From Treponema sp. UBA4692 (lineage in GTDB: Bacteria; Spirochaetota; Spirochaetia; Treponematales; Treponemataceae), in contig DHKO01000017.1 in the NCBI GenBank assembly GCA_002404895.1, forward strand, positions 1 through 15,272: a stretch of DNA of 15,272 nt, given 5' to 3'. The notes below the pieces were generated by a model. The model was not told the origin of the DNA and did not search any database. It was given only the letters and a program-made list of their open reading frames with translations. Made by a program: the position numbers and the translations under genes. Shown here piece by piece: positions 1 through 6,921 of this stretch. The first letter of the stretch is position 1. The number at the start of each line of letters is the position of its first letter.

Positions 1-1293
1 ATTGTTGACCAGATTTTTATCGGGTGGAGCAGTGCGGGCGCGTTCGGAAATGCGGCGACCAATATCGTCTATCCGTTCACGGTTCTGGCTTTGGGGCTTG
101 CGCTTCTTGTTGGAGACGGCTCTGCGGCGATGTTCAGCCTTGCTTTAGGCGAGCAGGACAAGGAAAAGGCGGATAAGTGCGTGGGAACTGGATTTTCGTT
201 TCTGGTTATTCTTTCGGTTTTGCTCTGCGCTTTTGGCTTCTTGTTCAAGAACCAAATTCTTGCGGTTTTCGGCGCGAATCCAAGTGAAAAACTTTGCTAC
301 GATTTTGCAAACGAGTATTTTACGGTGATCTGCATGGGGCTTCCTTTCTATATGATTGGTCAGGGATTGAACGGCGCAATCCGCGCGGACGGCTCGCCGA
401 AATTCGCGATGACTTGCACTCTTGCTGGCGCGGTTTCAAACATTATTCTTGATCCGGTTTTTATTTTCGTCTTTGGAATGGGCGTTAAAGGTGCTGCTAT
501 TGCGACTGTAATCGGGCAGATTCTGACTTTTGCGATGAGCATTTTTTATATTTTCTGCTCAAAGAATTTCCGCCTGAACTTTAAATGTCTTAAGCCTGAT
601 TTTATTTTGCTTGCCCGGATTGCAATGATTGGAATGGCGTCTCTTATCGTTCAGCTTTCAATCGTGATTGTAATCGCCGTGAACAACAACCTTCTTTCAA
701 AATACGGCTACGGAACTTTCGCGAGCACCGGCGAGGCTTTCGGCTCTGTGATTCCGCTTGCGGTCGTTGGAATCGTGATGAAGGTTTTCGGAATCGTGAT
801 TTCCATTGTGATTGGAATCAGTCTTGGCGGCCAGCCGATAATCGGATTCAACATGGGAGCCGGAAATTCTTCTCGCGTAAAGGAAACCGCCCGCGTGATT
901 CTTCGTCTTGTGCTTGCAATCGGCGTTGTGGTTTTCCTGATTTTTGAATTTCTTCCGGATTTGGTGATTTCGATTTTCGGAAAAGGAAACTCGCCTGAGT
1001 ACGTCGAATACGCGCGGCTTTGCGTAAGAATCTTTTTGAGCGGAATCATAATGACGTGCTTTATAAAATCCGCGGCGATAATCTTGCAGTCAATCGGAAA
1101 AAGCGGAAAATCTACGGTTCTAGCTCTTATGCGCGATGTGATTGTTTTTGTTCCCGCTTCGATAATTCTTGCGACCGTAAGCCGCAATATCGTTACAATG
1201 CTCTGGAGCGCGCTCATAAGCGATGCTATTTCGTTCGTTGTCGCAGTGATTTTTCTTCGTGCGGAGATGAAGAAGATGAGTGAAAATGCGTGA
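1..1293 (+). CDS. MATE-family multidrug efflux transporter, 5' end outside window
   Basis: This is an inner-membrane multidrug and toxin extrusion (MATE) transporter, which exports cationic drugs or metabolites in exchange for Na+ or H+. The frame is open from the first base of the window, so the start lies upstream and the codons at 1-90 belong to the gene. About 430 residues are visible against roughly 450 for the family, so only some 20 are missing. The protein is a run of hydrophobic helices with typical MATE signatures: a stretch with NAATNIVYP near the visible N-terminus, GDGSAA a little later, GLNGAIRADGSP in the first half, and GGQPIIGFNMGAGN in the second half. The last of these is the second MatE repeat. 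The gene ends in TGA with no strong terminator directly behind it; a mosaic repeat follows within 50 bp. Substrate cannot be told from sequence. The family call is firm. Confidence 0.95.
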   Translation: MVDQIFIGWSSAGAFGNAATNIVYPFTVLALGLALLVGDGSAAMFSLALGEQDKEKADKCVGTGFSFLVILSVLLCAFGFLFKNQILAVFGANPSEKLCYDFANEYFTVICMGLPFYMIGQGLNGAIRADGSPKFAMTCTLAGAVSNIILDPVFIFVFGMGVKGAAIATVIGQILTFAMSIFYIFCSKNFRLNFKCLKPDFILLARIAMIGMASLIVQLSIVIVIAVNNNLLSKYGYGTFASTGEAFGSVIPLAVVGIVMKVFGIVISIVIGISLGGQPIIGFNMGAGNSSRVKETARVILRLVLAIGVVVFLIFEFLPDLVISIFGKGNSPEYVEYARLCVRIFLSGIIMTCFIKSAAIILQSIGKSGKSTVLALMRDVIVFVPASIILATVSRNIVTMLWSALISDAISFVVAVIFLRAEMKKMSENA

Positions 1294-1340
1294 TGAATAA
1301 TTCGTAATGCGTAATTAATAATGCTGCATAATTTGTGGCG
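1294..1340. repeat. short AT-rich direct repeats after the MATE gene
   Basis: Directly after the stop codon the motif TAATTCGTAATGCGTAATTA repeats a TAAT-plus-GCG/CG unit two to three times (about 1298-1320). It looks like low-complexity intergenic filler. No promoter or hairpin is evident. Confidence 0.4.
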
Positions 1341-1446
1341 CGTTAGGAATTGGAAGCCCGAAGTTCCGGAACGAAGTGGAGGAATGAGCCGCAGTTAGAC
1401 GGCGAAGGCTGAAAAGTCCGACCTGCCGTAAGGCAGGGAACGCCCT
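1341..1446 (+). repeat. mosaic palindromic repeat, copy A
   Basis: This GC-rich element begins with GTTAGGAATTGGA and contains GAATGAGCCGCAGTTAGACG, which is repeated in reverse orientation at about 12108-12133 (copy C). It also holds GAAGTGGAG followed by AATG, which is shared with copy B near 2131. It ends with a perfect hairpin, CCTGCC-GTAA-GGCAGG (1422-1437). The element lies in the same orientation as the MATE gene it follows. It has no credible ORF. It behaves like a REP- or MITE-type dispersed repeat, though no terminal repeats or target duplication are clear. Confidence 0.65.
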
Positions 1447-1448
1447 AA

Positions 1449-1486
1449 ATAAAAAAATCCCGGTTTACATTGTGTAAAGCCGGGAG
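1449..1486 (-). terminator. intrinsic terminator of the small exported-protein gene
   Basis: On the minus strand a hairpin at 1485-1458 has two 6-bp stems (TCCCGG/CCGGGA and TTTACA/TGTAAA) separated by one bulged base, with a 3-nt loop. A T-rich tract follows directly. It lies about 40 bp past the stop codon at 1523. Confidence 0.8.
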
Positions 1487-1522
1487 TGTTACAAAAATTG
1501 TCTTGTTGCAATTGCGGTGCAA

Positions 1523-1930
1523 CTACAGCCGTTTTTTGATGTTTATATTGTATTGAAGCCTTGTGTAGATTTCTGCGGACCATACGTTAAGCGCGTCTGC
1601 GTCGGATTTCGCAACGTTCGACGGAAGCTTCACTTTCGAGGCCTTGTTGTAATGTTCAAGCGCGCTGTTGTAGTCTTTCGCGTTGAGTGCGATTTCAGAC
1701 TTTGTAAGATAAGCCGCCACTTTCTGCACTGAAGGATCGTTTGAAAGTTTTGCAGGCTTGCTGCTGCGGTTTTCTTCTGCCGCCTGAGTCTGGGAGCTGC
1801 CGTTTCCGCCGACTCTGCCTTCAATTCCCTTTACAATGCCTTTCCATTTCTGTGCAAAGCAAGCGGACGCTGCAAGCATTAGCACAGCTAGCACAGCCAG
1901 CGCGAATTTTGATTTTCTTGATAAATTCAT
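1523..1930 (-). CDS. small exported protein with possible TPR-like segment
   Basis: This is a 135-residue secreted or envelope-anchored protein of unknown function. Residues 1-26 form a classic signal peptide: basic MNLSRKSK, a hydrophobic AVLAVLMLAASA core, then C24-F-A|Q. Signal peptidase I could cut after A26. Alternatively C24 could be lipidated, because spirochaete lipoboxes tolerate A at -3, so a lipoprotein is possible. Residues 28-60 are Gly/Ser/Gln-rich and probably disordered. Residues 66-105 (KSEIALNAKDYNSALEHYNK) resemble a single TPR-type helical hairpin. The start is supported by AGGAGT at 1935-1940 and a good promoter just upstream, with a terminator behind the gene, so it is a monocistronic unit. 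I do not recognise the family. Confidence 0.8.
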   Translation of the reverse strand: MNLSRKSKFALAVLAVLMLAASACFAQKWKGIVKGIEGRVGGNGSSQTQAAEENRSSKPAKLSNDPSVQKVAAYLTKSEIALNAKDYNSALEHYNKASKVKLPSNVAKSDADALNVWSAEIYTRLQYNINIKKRL

Positions 1931-1962
1931 AATAACTCCTAAAAAATATCTTATTGTTCTAT

Positions 1963-1992
1963 ATTATAATTCCAGTTCCTAAAAAATACCAA
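1963..1992 (-). promoter_or_regulatory. sigma70-type promoter of the small exported-protein gene
   Basis: A perfect -10 TATAAT lies at 1963-1968 on the minus strand. An 18-bp spacer separates it from TTGGTA at 1987-1992 (4 of 6 matches to the -35 consensus). The predicted leader is about 25 nt and contains the Shine-Dalgarno. Confidence 0.65.
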
Positions 1993-2061
1993 AAAAACGT
2001 GCCATTAATTTCTGATTTTCTGTCGAAAAAATGCTGGAATTTTGGAACCGATTCATATTCA

Positions 2062-2196
2062 GGGGCTTCCGGCGTCGGCTTCGTTTCACTCCGCTCGCCG
2101 CCGTCGGGCTATTCGCGGTTGCATTGCTCCACTTCGCTGCGCTCCGTTCCGCAACGGCTTCGCCGCCGCTACTATCCCTAAGCCGTAGGCTTAGGC
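2062..2196 (-). repeat. mosaic palindromic repeat, copy B
   Basis: The plus strand begins GGGGCTTCCGGC, runs through TTTCACTCCG and GCCGCCGTCGGGCT, and ends ATCCCTAAGCC. The same ordered blocks occur in copy C at 12048-12196. On the minus strand the element starts with the TTAGGGAT motif and so reads in the same direction as the yjbR-like gene that precedes it. Its terminal hairpin CCTAAGCC-GTA-GGCTTAGG spans 2177-2195. Any peptide read from it (Arg/Ser-rich) is an artefact of the repeat. Confidence 0.7.
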
Positions 2197-2197
2197 C

Positions 2198-2251
2198 GTG
2201 CGCGGTTAGCGCACAGTAAAATAAATCGAGTTTTGCGTCAGCAAAATCTCG
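2198..2251. repeat. two tandem short palindromes between repeat B and the large hairpin
   Basis: The first is GTGCGC-GGTTA-GCGCAC at 2198-2214, a perfect 6-bp stem. The second is CGAGTTTTGC-GTCA-GCAAAA-T-CTCG at 2227-2251, a 10-bp stem with one bulged T. Together with flanking palindromes they make a chain of at least four hairpins in about 140 bp. Confidence 0.7.
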
Positions 2252-2255
2252 CGGC

Positions 2256-2314
2256 AAACCGCAGGTTTGCGTATCCCTAAGCCGTAGGCTTAGGGATACA
2301 CAAACCTGCGGTTT
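2256..2314. terminator. 59-nt near-perfect hairpin at the end of the yjbR-like operon
   Basis: Arms 2256-2283 and 2287-2314 are 28 nt each and pair perfectly except for one C/A mismatch (2270/2300), around a GTA loop. The stem nests two smaller palindromes, AAACC-GCA-GGTTT and the CTAAGCC-GTA-GGCTTAG core also found in repeat B. The plus strand continues into a run of T, so it is a strong terminator in that direction. On the minus strand it sits immediately behind the stop at 2315 and can terminate or protect the 3' end of the operon mRNA, although the T run there is short. Confidence 0.75.
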
Positions 2315-2974
2315 TTATTTTGCAAGATTCCAGCTTTTATCGATTCTTCTGCAGATTTCCTCAAAAGAAACCGAGCCGTCAAGAATGATTGTGAACCAGT
2401 GCATTTTGTTCATGTGCCAGCCCGGAAAGAATTTTTTGCCGTCAACTAATGCCGAAAGATTTTCTGCCTGCGTCCGCAAATCAACGATTTCGACGGTTTC
2501 ATCTGAATCCATTCCGAGCTTGCGGCGGGAAACCGTGAGAAGAACTGCGAACCATTTTTCACTGTCTTTTCTGCGCAAAACCGCATTGTCTGAGAATTTT
2601 TCCCAAAGAAATTCAGGCTCGCTGCCGTATTTTTCGCTAGCGTATTGAATTAGCCTGACTGTCTGCTCTCCCCTGAATATTGCAGTGTCAAAGCATTTTT
2701 CTGCGATTTCTGCAAGAATTTTCCCGATTTCACTGCGGACGTTTCCCACGAATTCTCCGGTCGCCTTTGTCTTGTATAAAATATATTTCTCGCCGCTTTG
2801 TTTTTCCGTAAGCGTTGTGTCTAATTTTCCGTTTTTGCCCAGAACAATTTCAAGCTGAAATTCGCCGTTCAGAATCTCCATGCTGAATTTGTATTCGCCG
2901 TCTTGCTCCGAGAATCCGTAAGTTTTGAGCTTTTCAGAATTGATTTTTTTATGAACGAAAATCTCTTCAAACAT
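2315..2974 (-). CDS. MmcQ/YjbR-family protein
   Basis: This is a 219-residue protein of the MmcQ/YjbR (CyaY-like fold) family, often annotated as DNA-binding, with no firm biochemical role. The C-terminal ~115 residues carry the family pattern: RLIQYASEKYGSEPEFLWEK, KWFAVLL, a VDLRT segment, and PGWHMNKMHWFTIILDG before the final helix. The N-terminal ~100 residues (start MFEEIFVHKK) are an extra beta-rich extension seen in some longer members. I chose the ATG at 2974 rather than a longer open frame to 3241, because the longer frame overlaps the upstream membrane-protein gene. This ATG lies 2 nt after that gene's stop, with a purine-rich AGAGAAGAG upstream. It is the last gene of the operon that starts at 4778. 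Confidence 0.85.
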   Translation of the reverse strand: MFEEIFVHKKINSEKLKTYGFSEQDGEYKFSMEILNGEFQLEIVLGKNGKLDTTLTEKQSGEKYILYKTKATGEFVGNVRSEIGKILAEIAEKCFDTAIFRGEQTVRLIQYASEKYGSEPEFLWEKFSDNAVLRRKDSEKWFAVLLTVSRRKLGMDSDETVEIVDLRTQAENLSALVDGKKFFPGWHMNKMHWFTIILDGSVSFEEICRRIDKSWNLAK

Positions 2975-2976
2975 TT

Positions 2977-3276
2977 TTATTTTTCTCTTCTCTGTTTTTT
3001 TGTCCGCCGCTCCGCAATTTTTTTGATTGACAGCGTAATTCCTATGCAGAGCGGAAAGAACGGTGTGAAAGGTCCTGCCCAAAATGCCATGCATACGGAA
3101 GCCACGACCGCCGCCCATTTCCAGCCGAATATCGCATGGAGCAAGTAGCCGCCCCAGACAGGGGAGTAGACCGCCACAATCACGAGCAGAAGCAGGATAA
3201 ATGTTCTTACATCTTTGCATTCCCGCCAAATCCAGCGGCAAAAACTGATGAGTCTTTTTTTGAGCTTTTTAATCAT
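2977..3276 (-). CDS. small membrane protein, two to three helices
   Basis: This is a 99-residue integral membrane protein of unknown function. A basic N-terminus (MIKKLKKRLISF, then WRECKD) precedes a first helix at about residues 24-42 (TFILLLLVIVAVYSPVWGGY). A second hydrophobic stretch follows at 52-82 (WAAVVASVCMAFWAGPFTPF plus PLCIGITLSI), perhaps broken at the prolines. The tail is strongly basic and probably cytoplasmic (KKIAERRTKKQRREK). Small proteins with this layout occur in many gut bacteria as unassigned members. Its Shine-Dalgarno is weak, so translation probably depends on coupling to the upstream tfoX-like gene 18 nt away. It is followed after 2 nt by the yjbR-like gene. Confidence 0.75.
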   Translation of the reverse strand: MIKKLKKRLISFCRWIWRECKDVRTFILLLLVIVAVYSPVWGGYLLHAIFGWKWAAVVASVCMAFWAGPFTPFFPLCIGITLSIKKIAERRTKKQRREK

Positions 3277-3294
3277 TTTTTTGCTTGTTCGATT

Positions 3295-3618
3295 TTAGCT
3301 TTTCTTTCGTTTCTTCGGAACTGGCGTGATTTTTTCAAGCAGCGGAATAATTTTATCTAAAAGCTCGCGGTTTTCAATGTCAAGGATAAAATGCTCCTTT
3401 GCGCCGCCGTAAGGAAATCCGCATTCCGCGTTGAATTCTTTCATAATCGGCTCTGTTTCCGAAAGCTTTTTCACAAAAACCGTGTTGTCGCACACAAGAA
3501 GAAGGGGCTTTTCGTTCAGGTACGCCATATATTCGCCGAACATTTTGCGGTTGTGTACCTCGCCGTAGCGTTCAATCTGCTCGCACACAAAATCGATGTA
3601 TTCTTTTGTTGTCGCCAT
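3295..3618 (-). CDS. TfoX N-terminal domain protein
   Basis: This is a 107-residue stand-alone TfoX-N domain protein. The domain is named after the competence regulator TfoX/Sxy, but single-domain members have no established role. Visible signatures are the opening helix (EYIDFVCEQI), NRKMFGEYMAYLN, LLLVCDNTVFVKK and a GFPYGGAKEHF loop before the last helix. The tail is lysine-rich (PVPKKRKKS). The start has AAGGAGA at 3631-3637, inside the end of the toxin gene, about 12 nt before the ATG. It lies 7 nt from the toxin stop, so the two are co-transcribed. TfoX-N and YjbR/MmcQ domains have a similar small fold and often travel together, which fits the operon. Confidence 0.88.
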   Translation of the reverse strand: MATTKEYIDFVCEQIERYGEVHNRKMFGEYMAYLNEKPLLLVCDNTVFVKKLSETEPIMKEFNAECGFPYGGAKEHFILDIENRELLDKIIPLLEKITPVPKKRKKS

Positions 3619-3625
3619 TTTTTCT

Positions 3626-4006
3626 TTATCTCTCCTTATTTTCCAATCTGTCTATAAATTCTTTCAGGCGTTTTCTGTCCTCTTCGGGTTTGTCGCCTTT
3701 AAAATAAATTTCTACAAATGTTACAGTTCTAGTTTCTTTTTGCCATACGAATATTATTCGGATTCCAGACTGATTTCCTCTTCCCGGAAGGCTTCTGCAG
3801 GCGAATTTTCGGACTTTATTCGCTGTATAATTTTCTCCGCAGAATCCTTCGATTGGAATAAAAGCCGTAGAAGGAACATTCATTTCGTAAAAAGTTTCTA
3901 TAGTGAATTTCTTGAATGTTTCAAAGTCATCGCTTAGAGTTCTGTAGCGTTTTTGAAGAGCCTTGAAATCTTTTTCAAATTCTGCAAGACAAATATATCT
4001 AATCAT
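3626..4006 (-). CDS. RelE/ParE-like toxin partnered with a Panacea antitoxin
   Basis: This is a 126-residue predicted toxin of the RelE/ParE fold. The fold is suggested by the C-terminal order KVRKFACRSLPG, then SGIRIIFVW, then TVTFVEIYFKGDK and a final charged helix. This matches the core strands plus the R-x-I/V-Y/F and I-Y-x-K-x-D-K patterns of RelE-type proteins. Candidate catalytic residues are K67, R71, R83 and K103. If it acts like RelE it cuts mRNA on the ribosome; this is inferred. The ATG at 4006 overlaps the antitoxin stop (TAG, 4001-3999) by 8 nt, so translation is coupled. An in-frame ATG at 4171 exists, but using it would run through the antitoxin gene. The segment around residues 40-60 is longer than in minimal RelE proteins. 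Confidence 0.75.
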   Translation of the reverse strand: MIRYICLAEFEKDFKALQKRYRTLSDDFETFKKFTIETFYEMNVPSTAFIPIEGFCGENYTANKVRKFACRSLPGRGNQSGIRIIFVWQKETRTVTFVEIYFKGDKPEEDRKRLKEFIDRLENKER

Positions 4007-4778
4007 CGGCCTCTTCGTATGTTCTGACGGATGTTTCCGGAGTCCTGTAGAAAACCGATTCATAGTCAAGCACTTCTCTGTCTTTTGCTCCAATCCACGG
4101 AATGTCCTTGTGCGAAAGGGCGGAAAGTTCAGTTGCCGTTTTGCCGGAGTATTTTTCCAGCTCTGAGTCAATGAATTCCAGTTCCTGAGCCGAAAGAAGC
4201 TCCAAGTTTGGATTTACAAGCGGAAAATATTTTGTCATCTCGTGGTTGTAGAATTCGCTTTTGACTTCCTCAATCTGCCCTTCTTTTATCATTTGACTGC
4301 TCAGTTTTGCAAAATCAACAGGAGTCGGCCCGAAAGTATTCTTTATGTACGAAAGCCCCATCAGCTGCTTTTCATAAAGCTCATAGTAATCGAAATCTAT
4401 AAAATAGAAGAGTTTGTAAAGAACAGTTTGCCCCACATTAGGTTTTGCGCCGACTTTTGCAAGAATATATAGAAAAACCTGCTTGAACTTTTCTATATTG
4501 TTTTCAGGAATGCTGATTCTTATGTCTGTTTTTTCTTTTTTGTCTTTGAAATCGGATTTTTTTATTTCGTAGCTAGGTTCTGCAGGCAGTTTATTGTCAA
4601 TAATGCACGAATAGTCAACGTCGAAAATTTTGGAAAGAGACCGCACGATTTCCAGCGGCATTTCGGCAGTTCCATTCTCATATTTTATATAGCTCTGCCG
4701 CGACACTCCAAGTTTTTTCGCCAGTTCTTCCTGAGAAAATGAATTTTGTTCCCGCAAGATTTTTACAACAGTTTCCAT
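3999..4778 (-). CDS. HTH-Panacea (SocA-like) antitoxin
   Basis: This 259-residue protein has two domains. Residues 1-60 are an XRE-type helix-turn-helix (SQEELAKKLGVSRQSYIKYE), which probably binds its own promoter. Residues about 97-215 are the Panacea/SocA-like domain (formerly DUF4065), recognised by the core VLYKLFYFIDFDYYELY, then GLSYIKNTFGPTPVDFAKL and a helical tail ending near ATELSALSHKD. Panacea domains are known as promiscuous antitoxin modules that neutralise unrelated toxins by direct contact, so the overlapping RelE-like gene is its likely target. The start is fixed because the HTH begins within four residues of this ATG. There is no Shine-Dalgarno; the -10 box ends 6 nt before the ATG, implying a leaderless mRNA. 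It heads a five-gene operon. Confidence 0.88.
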   Translation of the reverse strand: METVVKILREQNSFSQEELAKKLGVSRQSYIKYENGTAEMPLEIVRSLSKIFDVDYSCIIDNKLPAEPSYEIKKSDFKDKKEKTDIRISIPENNIEKFKQVFLYILAKVGAKPNVGQTVLYKLFYFIDFDYYELYEKQLMGLSYIKNTFGPTPVDFAKLSSQMIKEGQIEEVKSEFYNHEMTKYFPLVNPNLELLSAQELEFIDSELEKYSGKTATELSALSHKDIPWIGAKDREVLDYESVFYRTPETSVRTYEEADD

Positions 4779-4784
4779 GCGTTC

Positions 4785-4813
4785 AATATATGCGTCATTT
4801 GTATTGCTGTCAA
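4785..4813 (-). promoter_or_regulatory. leaderless promoter of the Panacea antitoxin operon
   Basis: A perfect -35 TTGACA lies at 4808-4813, with a 17-bp spacer to TATATT at 4785-4790. Only GAACGC separates the -10 box from the ATG at 4778, so the expected start of transcription is the A of the start codon. An AGTAA-AAA-TTACT dyad at about 4813-4825 and two ATGTA repeats 12 bp apart (4831, 4843) lie at and behind the -35 and may be operator sites for the HTH domain. Confidence 0.8.
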
Positions 4814-4892
4814 GTAAAAATTACTGTTTGATGTAAAGATAAATGTACTTGTGTGCTAAAAAGCGGCTGCCGTCTGTCAGAAATGATTGCTG

Positions 4893-6920
4893 TTATTCAG
4901 TTTCCGTCAAAGCTCTTTTGAACTGCTCCTCTCCAATTGTGCTTTTCTCTCCGTTTTTCAGGACTGTAATCTGCCATTGTGACTTGTCCAGAATAGGGAG
5001 ATAGAAAATGTGTCTCGTTTTTTTCGAACATTCAAGATAGCAGTTTATCAATGCGTTTACTTTTTTTGCGTATTCGTCTTCATCGATGTTAAGCTGGGCG
5101 GATTTGTTCACGCTTTTTACTTCAAAAATATGAATCCGGCCTTTTTTGTCTTTCATCACAAAATCCGGGTAAGATGAATGAATGTTTCCGTCAAGATAAT
5201 ATTCAAATTTTATCTCCGAATTGAACGGAAAATTCTTTCCCCAAAGAAATTTATTGCCGAACAGTTCGCTTGTTGTCTGCTGGATTGAAGCGGAGCGTAT
5301 GTCTTTCAATAGTTCCGCCCATTTTTTTTCGGCTTCGCTGTCAAAAGAAAAATCGTTTTCATTGTCTTTTCTGTGCCAAACCCAGTCGTTCAAAGTTAGT
5401 GTTCTTTCGCTTTCGCTGTAGCAGCTGAAAGACGGAAAACTAACGTTGCCGCAGGCATACATGCTTTTTGAATAGTCAGAAATATATTCGCTGCGTTTTG
5501 TTTTTATCGAGCCTAAATTTTCCGCAAAAATTCTCCAGTCAGAATAATTTTTTGCATATTCGTAGCACATCGCCTGAATGTCGCCGCTGCATTTCTGCAA
5601 ATTTTGATACATCTCAAAAATGCTTTTGTGCGTGATTTTGTCGTCTTTTAAGTTTTTGACATATTCTGCAAAGTCAAACTCGTTTGCTTCGTTTATTGGC
5701 TTCAGTTTTGTCGGCGTGATTTTTATTTCGTTTTCTATATTGTATCCGCTGTAAAGATTCACGTTTCGGGCGATGTTTTCGGTTTTCGGCATTATTCCCC
5801 AAATCCAAGAAGTGCAGGCAAGTTTCTGCGCTTCTTTAGGAAGAGTTTCAAAGTCAAGAAGGTGAGGATTCCTGCGCACGCGGCCCATTACCTGCTCGTC
5901 AAGCTGCTTGCTTTTTGAGTCGCGGATTTGGTATAGCATACAGGCGCGCGGAATGTCCCAGCCTTCTGAAATCACCATTTTGAAAATAATCACGGAAATC
6001 GATGAAGTTTTTTCTTTCATGTAGTCTTTCCATTTTGACACGGAAAGTTTTTTCAAGCCTGAATCGTTTGTGTCGCATTCCTTTTCTTTTCCTGAGATGT
6101 AAACCCATTTTAAATTCTGGAACTTTTCCTTTTGAAGCGTCGGAAAAATATTTTTCTCAAGCTCTTCTTCCGCCTTGTCCTTGTTTGAAATCTGGACTAT
6201 AAAGCACGGATTTACTGAAAGCAGATTTGTGTATTCGCCCTTTACTTCCTCGAATTTTTCAAGCGCGTTTTCCAGAGTGTCGGTCTCGCTTCCTTGCTCC
6301 ACGGTTTTTATGAGCTTTGCGCTCTCGGCTTCCTCGTTTGTGATTTCAACATCGGGCGCCTGGCTTCGGCTTAGCTTTGGAGTAGCGGAAAAATTTATCA
6401 CCACGGAAAAATAATCTTTAAGCTCGTCCAGGTTGCTTGTGGCAATGTGGCACTCGTCCTTTATCACGAAAATCCGTTTTTTTTGAGGCGAGGAAAAACT
6501 TCCTTTTATTGACAGAAGAAAATTCTTGAAGATTCCAGTGTCCTTTAGCTTTGACTTGTCCTTGTACAAATCGCGAGGAAGAACATAGACGTTGTAATCC
6601 AGCGGAATGAAGATATTTCCCTCGCCGCTGGAATCAGAATTTATCAAGAATGGATTAAGGCGGCTGAAAGTTCCGTTTTCCGACAAGGTTTTGAATGATT
6701 TATAGTTCTGCCCGGCAAGGCTGCTTTTTGAAAGCGTTGACACAAGAAAAACCGCATCCGGATTTGCGGCGATTATGCGGTTCATAAAGTCCGCCATCAT
6801 ATAAGTTTTTCCGCTTCCTGTCGGAGATTTGAATGTGTATTCGCTTTTTTCTTTTTGTCCGACGACATTCACAAGTTTTGAAACCGCCGAATTCTGTAAG
6901 TCCTTTGCTTCCTGCAGCAT
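4893..6920 (-). CDS. res: type III restriction enzyme, Res subunit
   Basis: This is the translocase/endonuclease subunit of a type III restriction-modification system. It is a superfamily 2 ATPase that moves along DNA and cuts when two unmodified sites are met. Visible motifs are Walker A SPTGSGKT (32-39), DECH (155-158), SAT (178-180), SEGWDIP (318-324) and QVMGRVRR (343-350). The C-terminal nuclease is of PD-(D/E)xK type: E529 region, P585-D586 and E600-V-K602 (YPDFV, then IFEVKS). All parts look intact. At 675 residues it is shorter than the ~900-1000 of EcoP1I-type Res, mainly because the Walker A comes very early. Its ATG is 1 nt after the mod stop, so the two are translationally coupled. 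The 114 bp behind it holds the next operon's promoter and no clear terminator. Confidence 0.93.
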   Translation of the reverse strand: MLQEAKDLQNSAVSKLVNVVGQKEKSEYTFKSPTGSGKTYMMADFMNRIIAANPDAVFLVSTLSKSSLAGQNYKSFKTLSENGTFSRLNPFLINSDSSGEGNIFIPLDYNVYVLPRDLYKDKSKLKDTGIFKNFLLSIKGSFSSPQKKRIFVIKDECHIATSNLDELKDYFSVVINFSATPKLSRSQAPDVEITNEEAESAKLIKTVEQGSETDTLENALEKFEEVKGEYTNLLSVNPCFIVQISNKDKAEEELEKNIFPTLQKEKFQNLKWVYISGKEKECDTNDSGLKKLSVSKWKDYMKEKTSSISVIIFKMVISEGWDIPRACMLYQIRDSKSKQLDEQVMGRVRRNPHLLDFETLPKEAQKLACTSWIWGIMPKTENIARNVNLYSGYNIENEIKITPTKLKPINEANEFDFAEYVKNLKDDKITHKSIFEMYQNLQKCSGDIQAMCYEYAKNYSDWRIFAENLGSIKTKRSEYISDYSKSMYACGNVSFPSFSCYSESERTLTLNDWVWHRKDNENDFSFDSEAEKKWAELLKDIRSASIQQTTSELFGNKFLWGKNFPFNSEIKFEYYLDGNIHSSYPDFVMKDKKGRIHIFEVKSVNKSAQLNIDEDEYAKKVNALINCYLECSKKTRHIFYLPILDKSQWQITVLKNGEKSTIGEEQFKRALTETE

Positions 6921-6921
6921 A

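Noticed and set aside
1979..2257. A 92-residue minus-strand frame and matching plus-strand frames through 2031-2219.
   Set aside because: They are composed of the palindromic repeat (Arg/Ser-rich peptide also encoded by copy C) and lack ribosome sites.
2975..3241. N-terminal extension of the YjbR-like gene to an ATG at 3241.
   Set aside because: It overlaps the membrane-protein gene in another frame and reads Cys/Gly-rich non-homologous sequence; the ATG at 2974 is placed 2 nt after the preceding stop.
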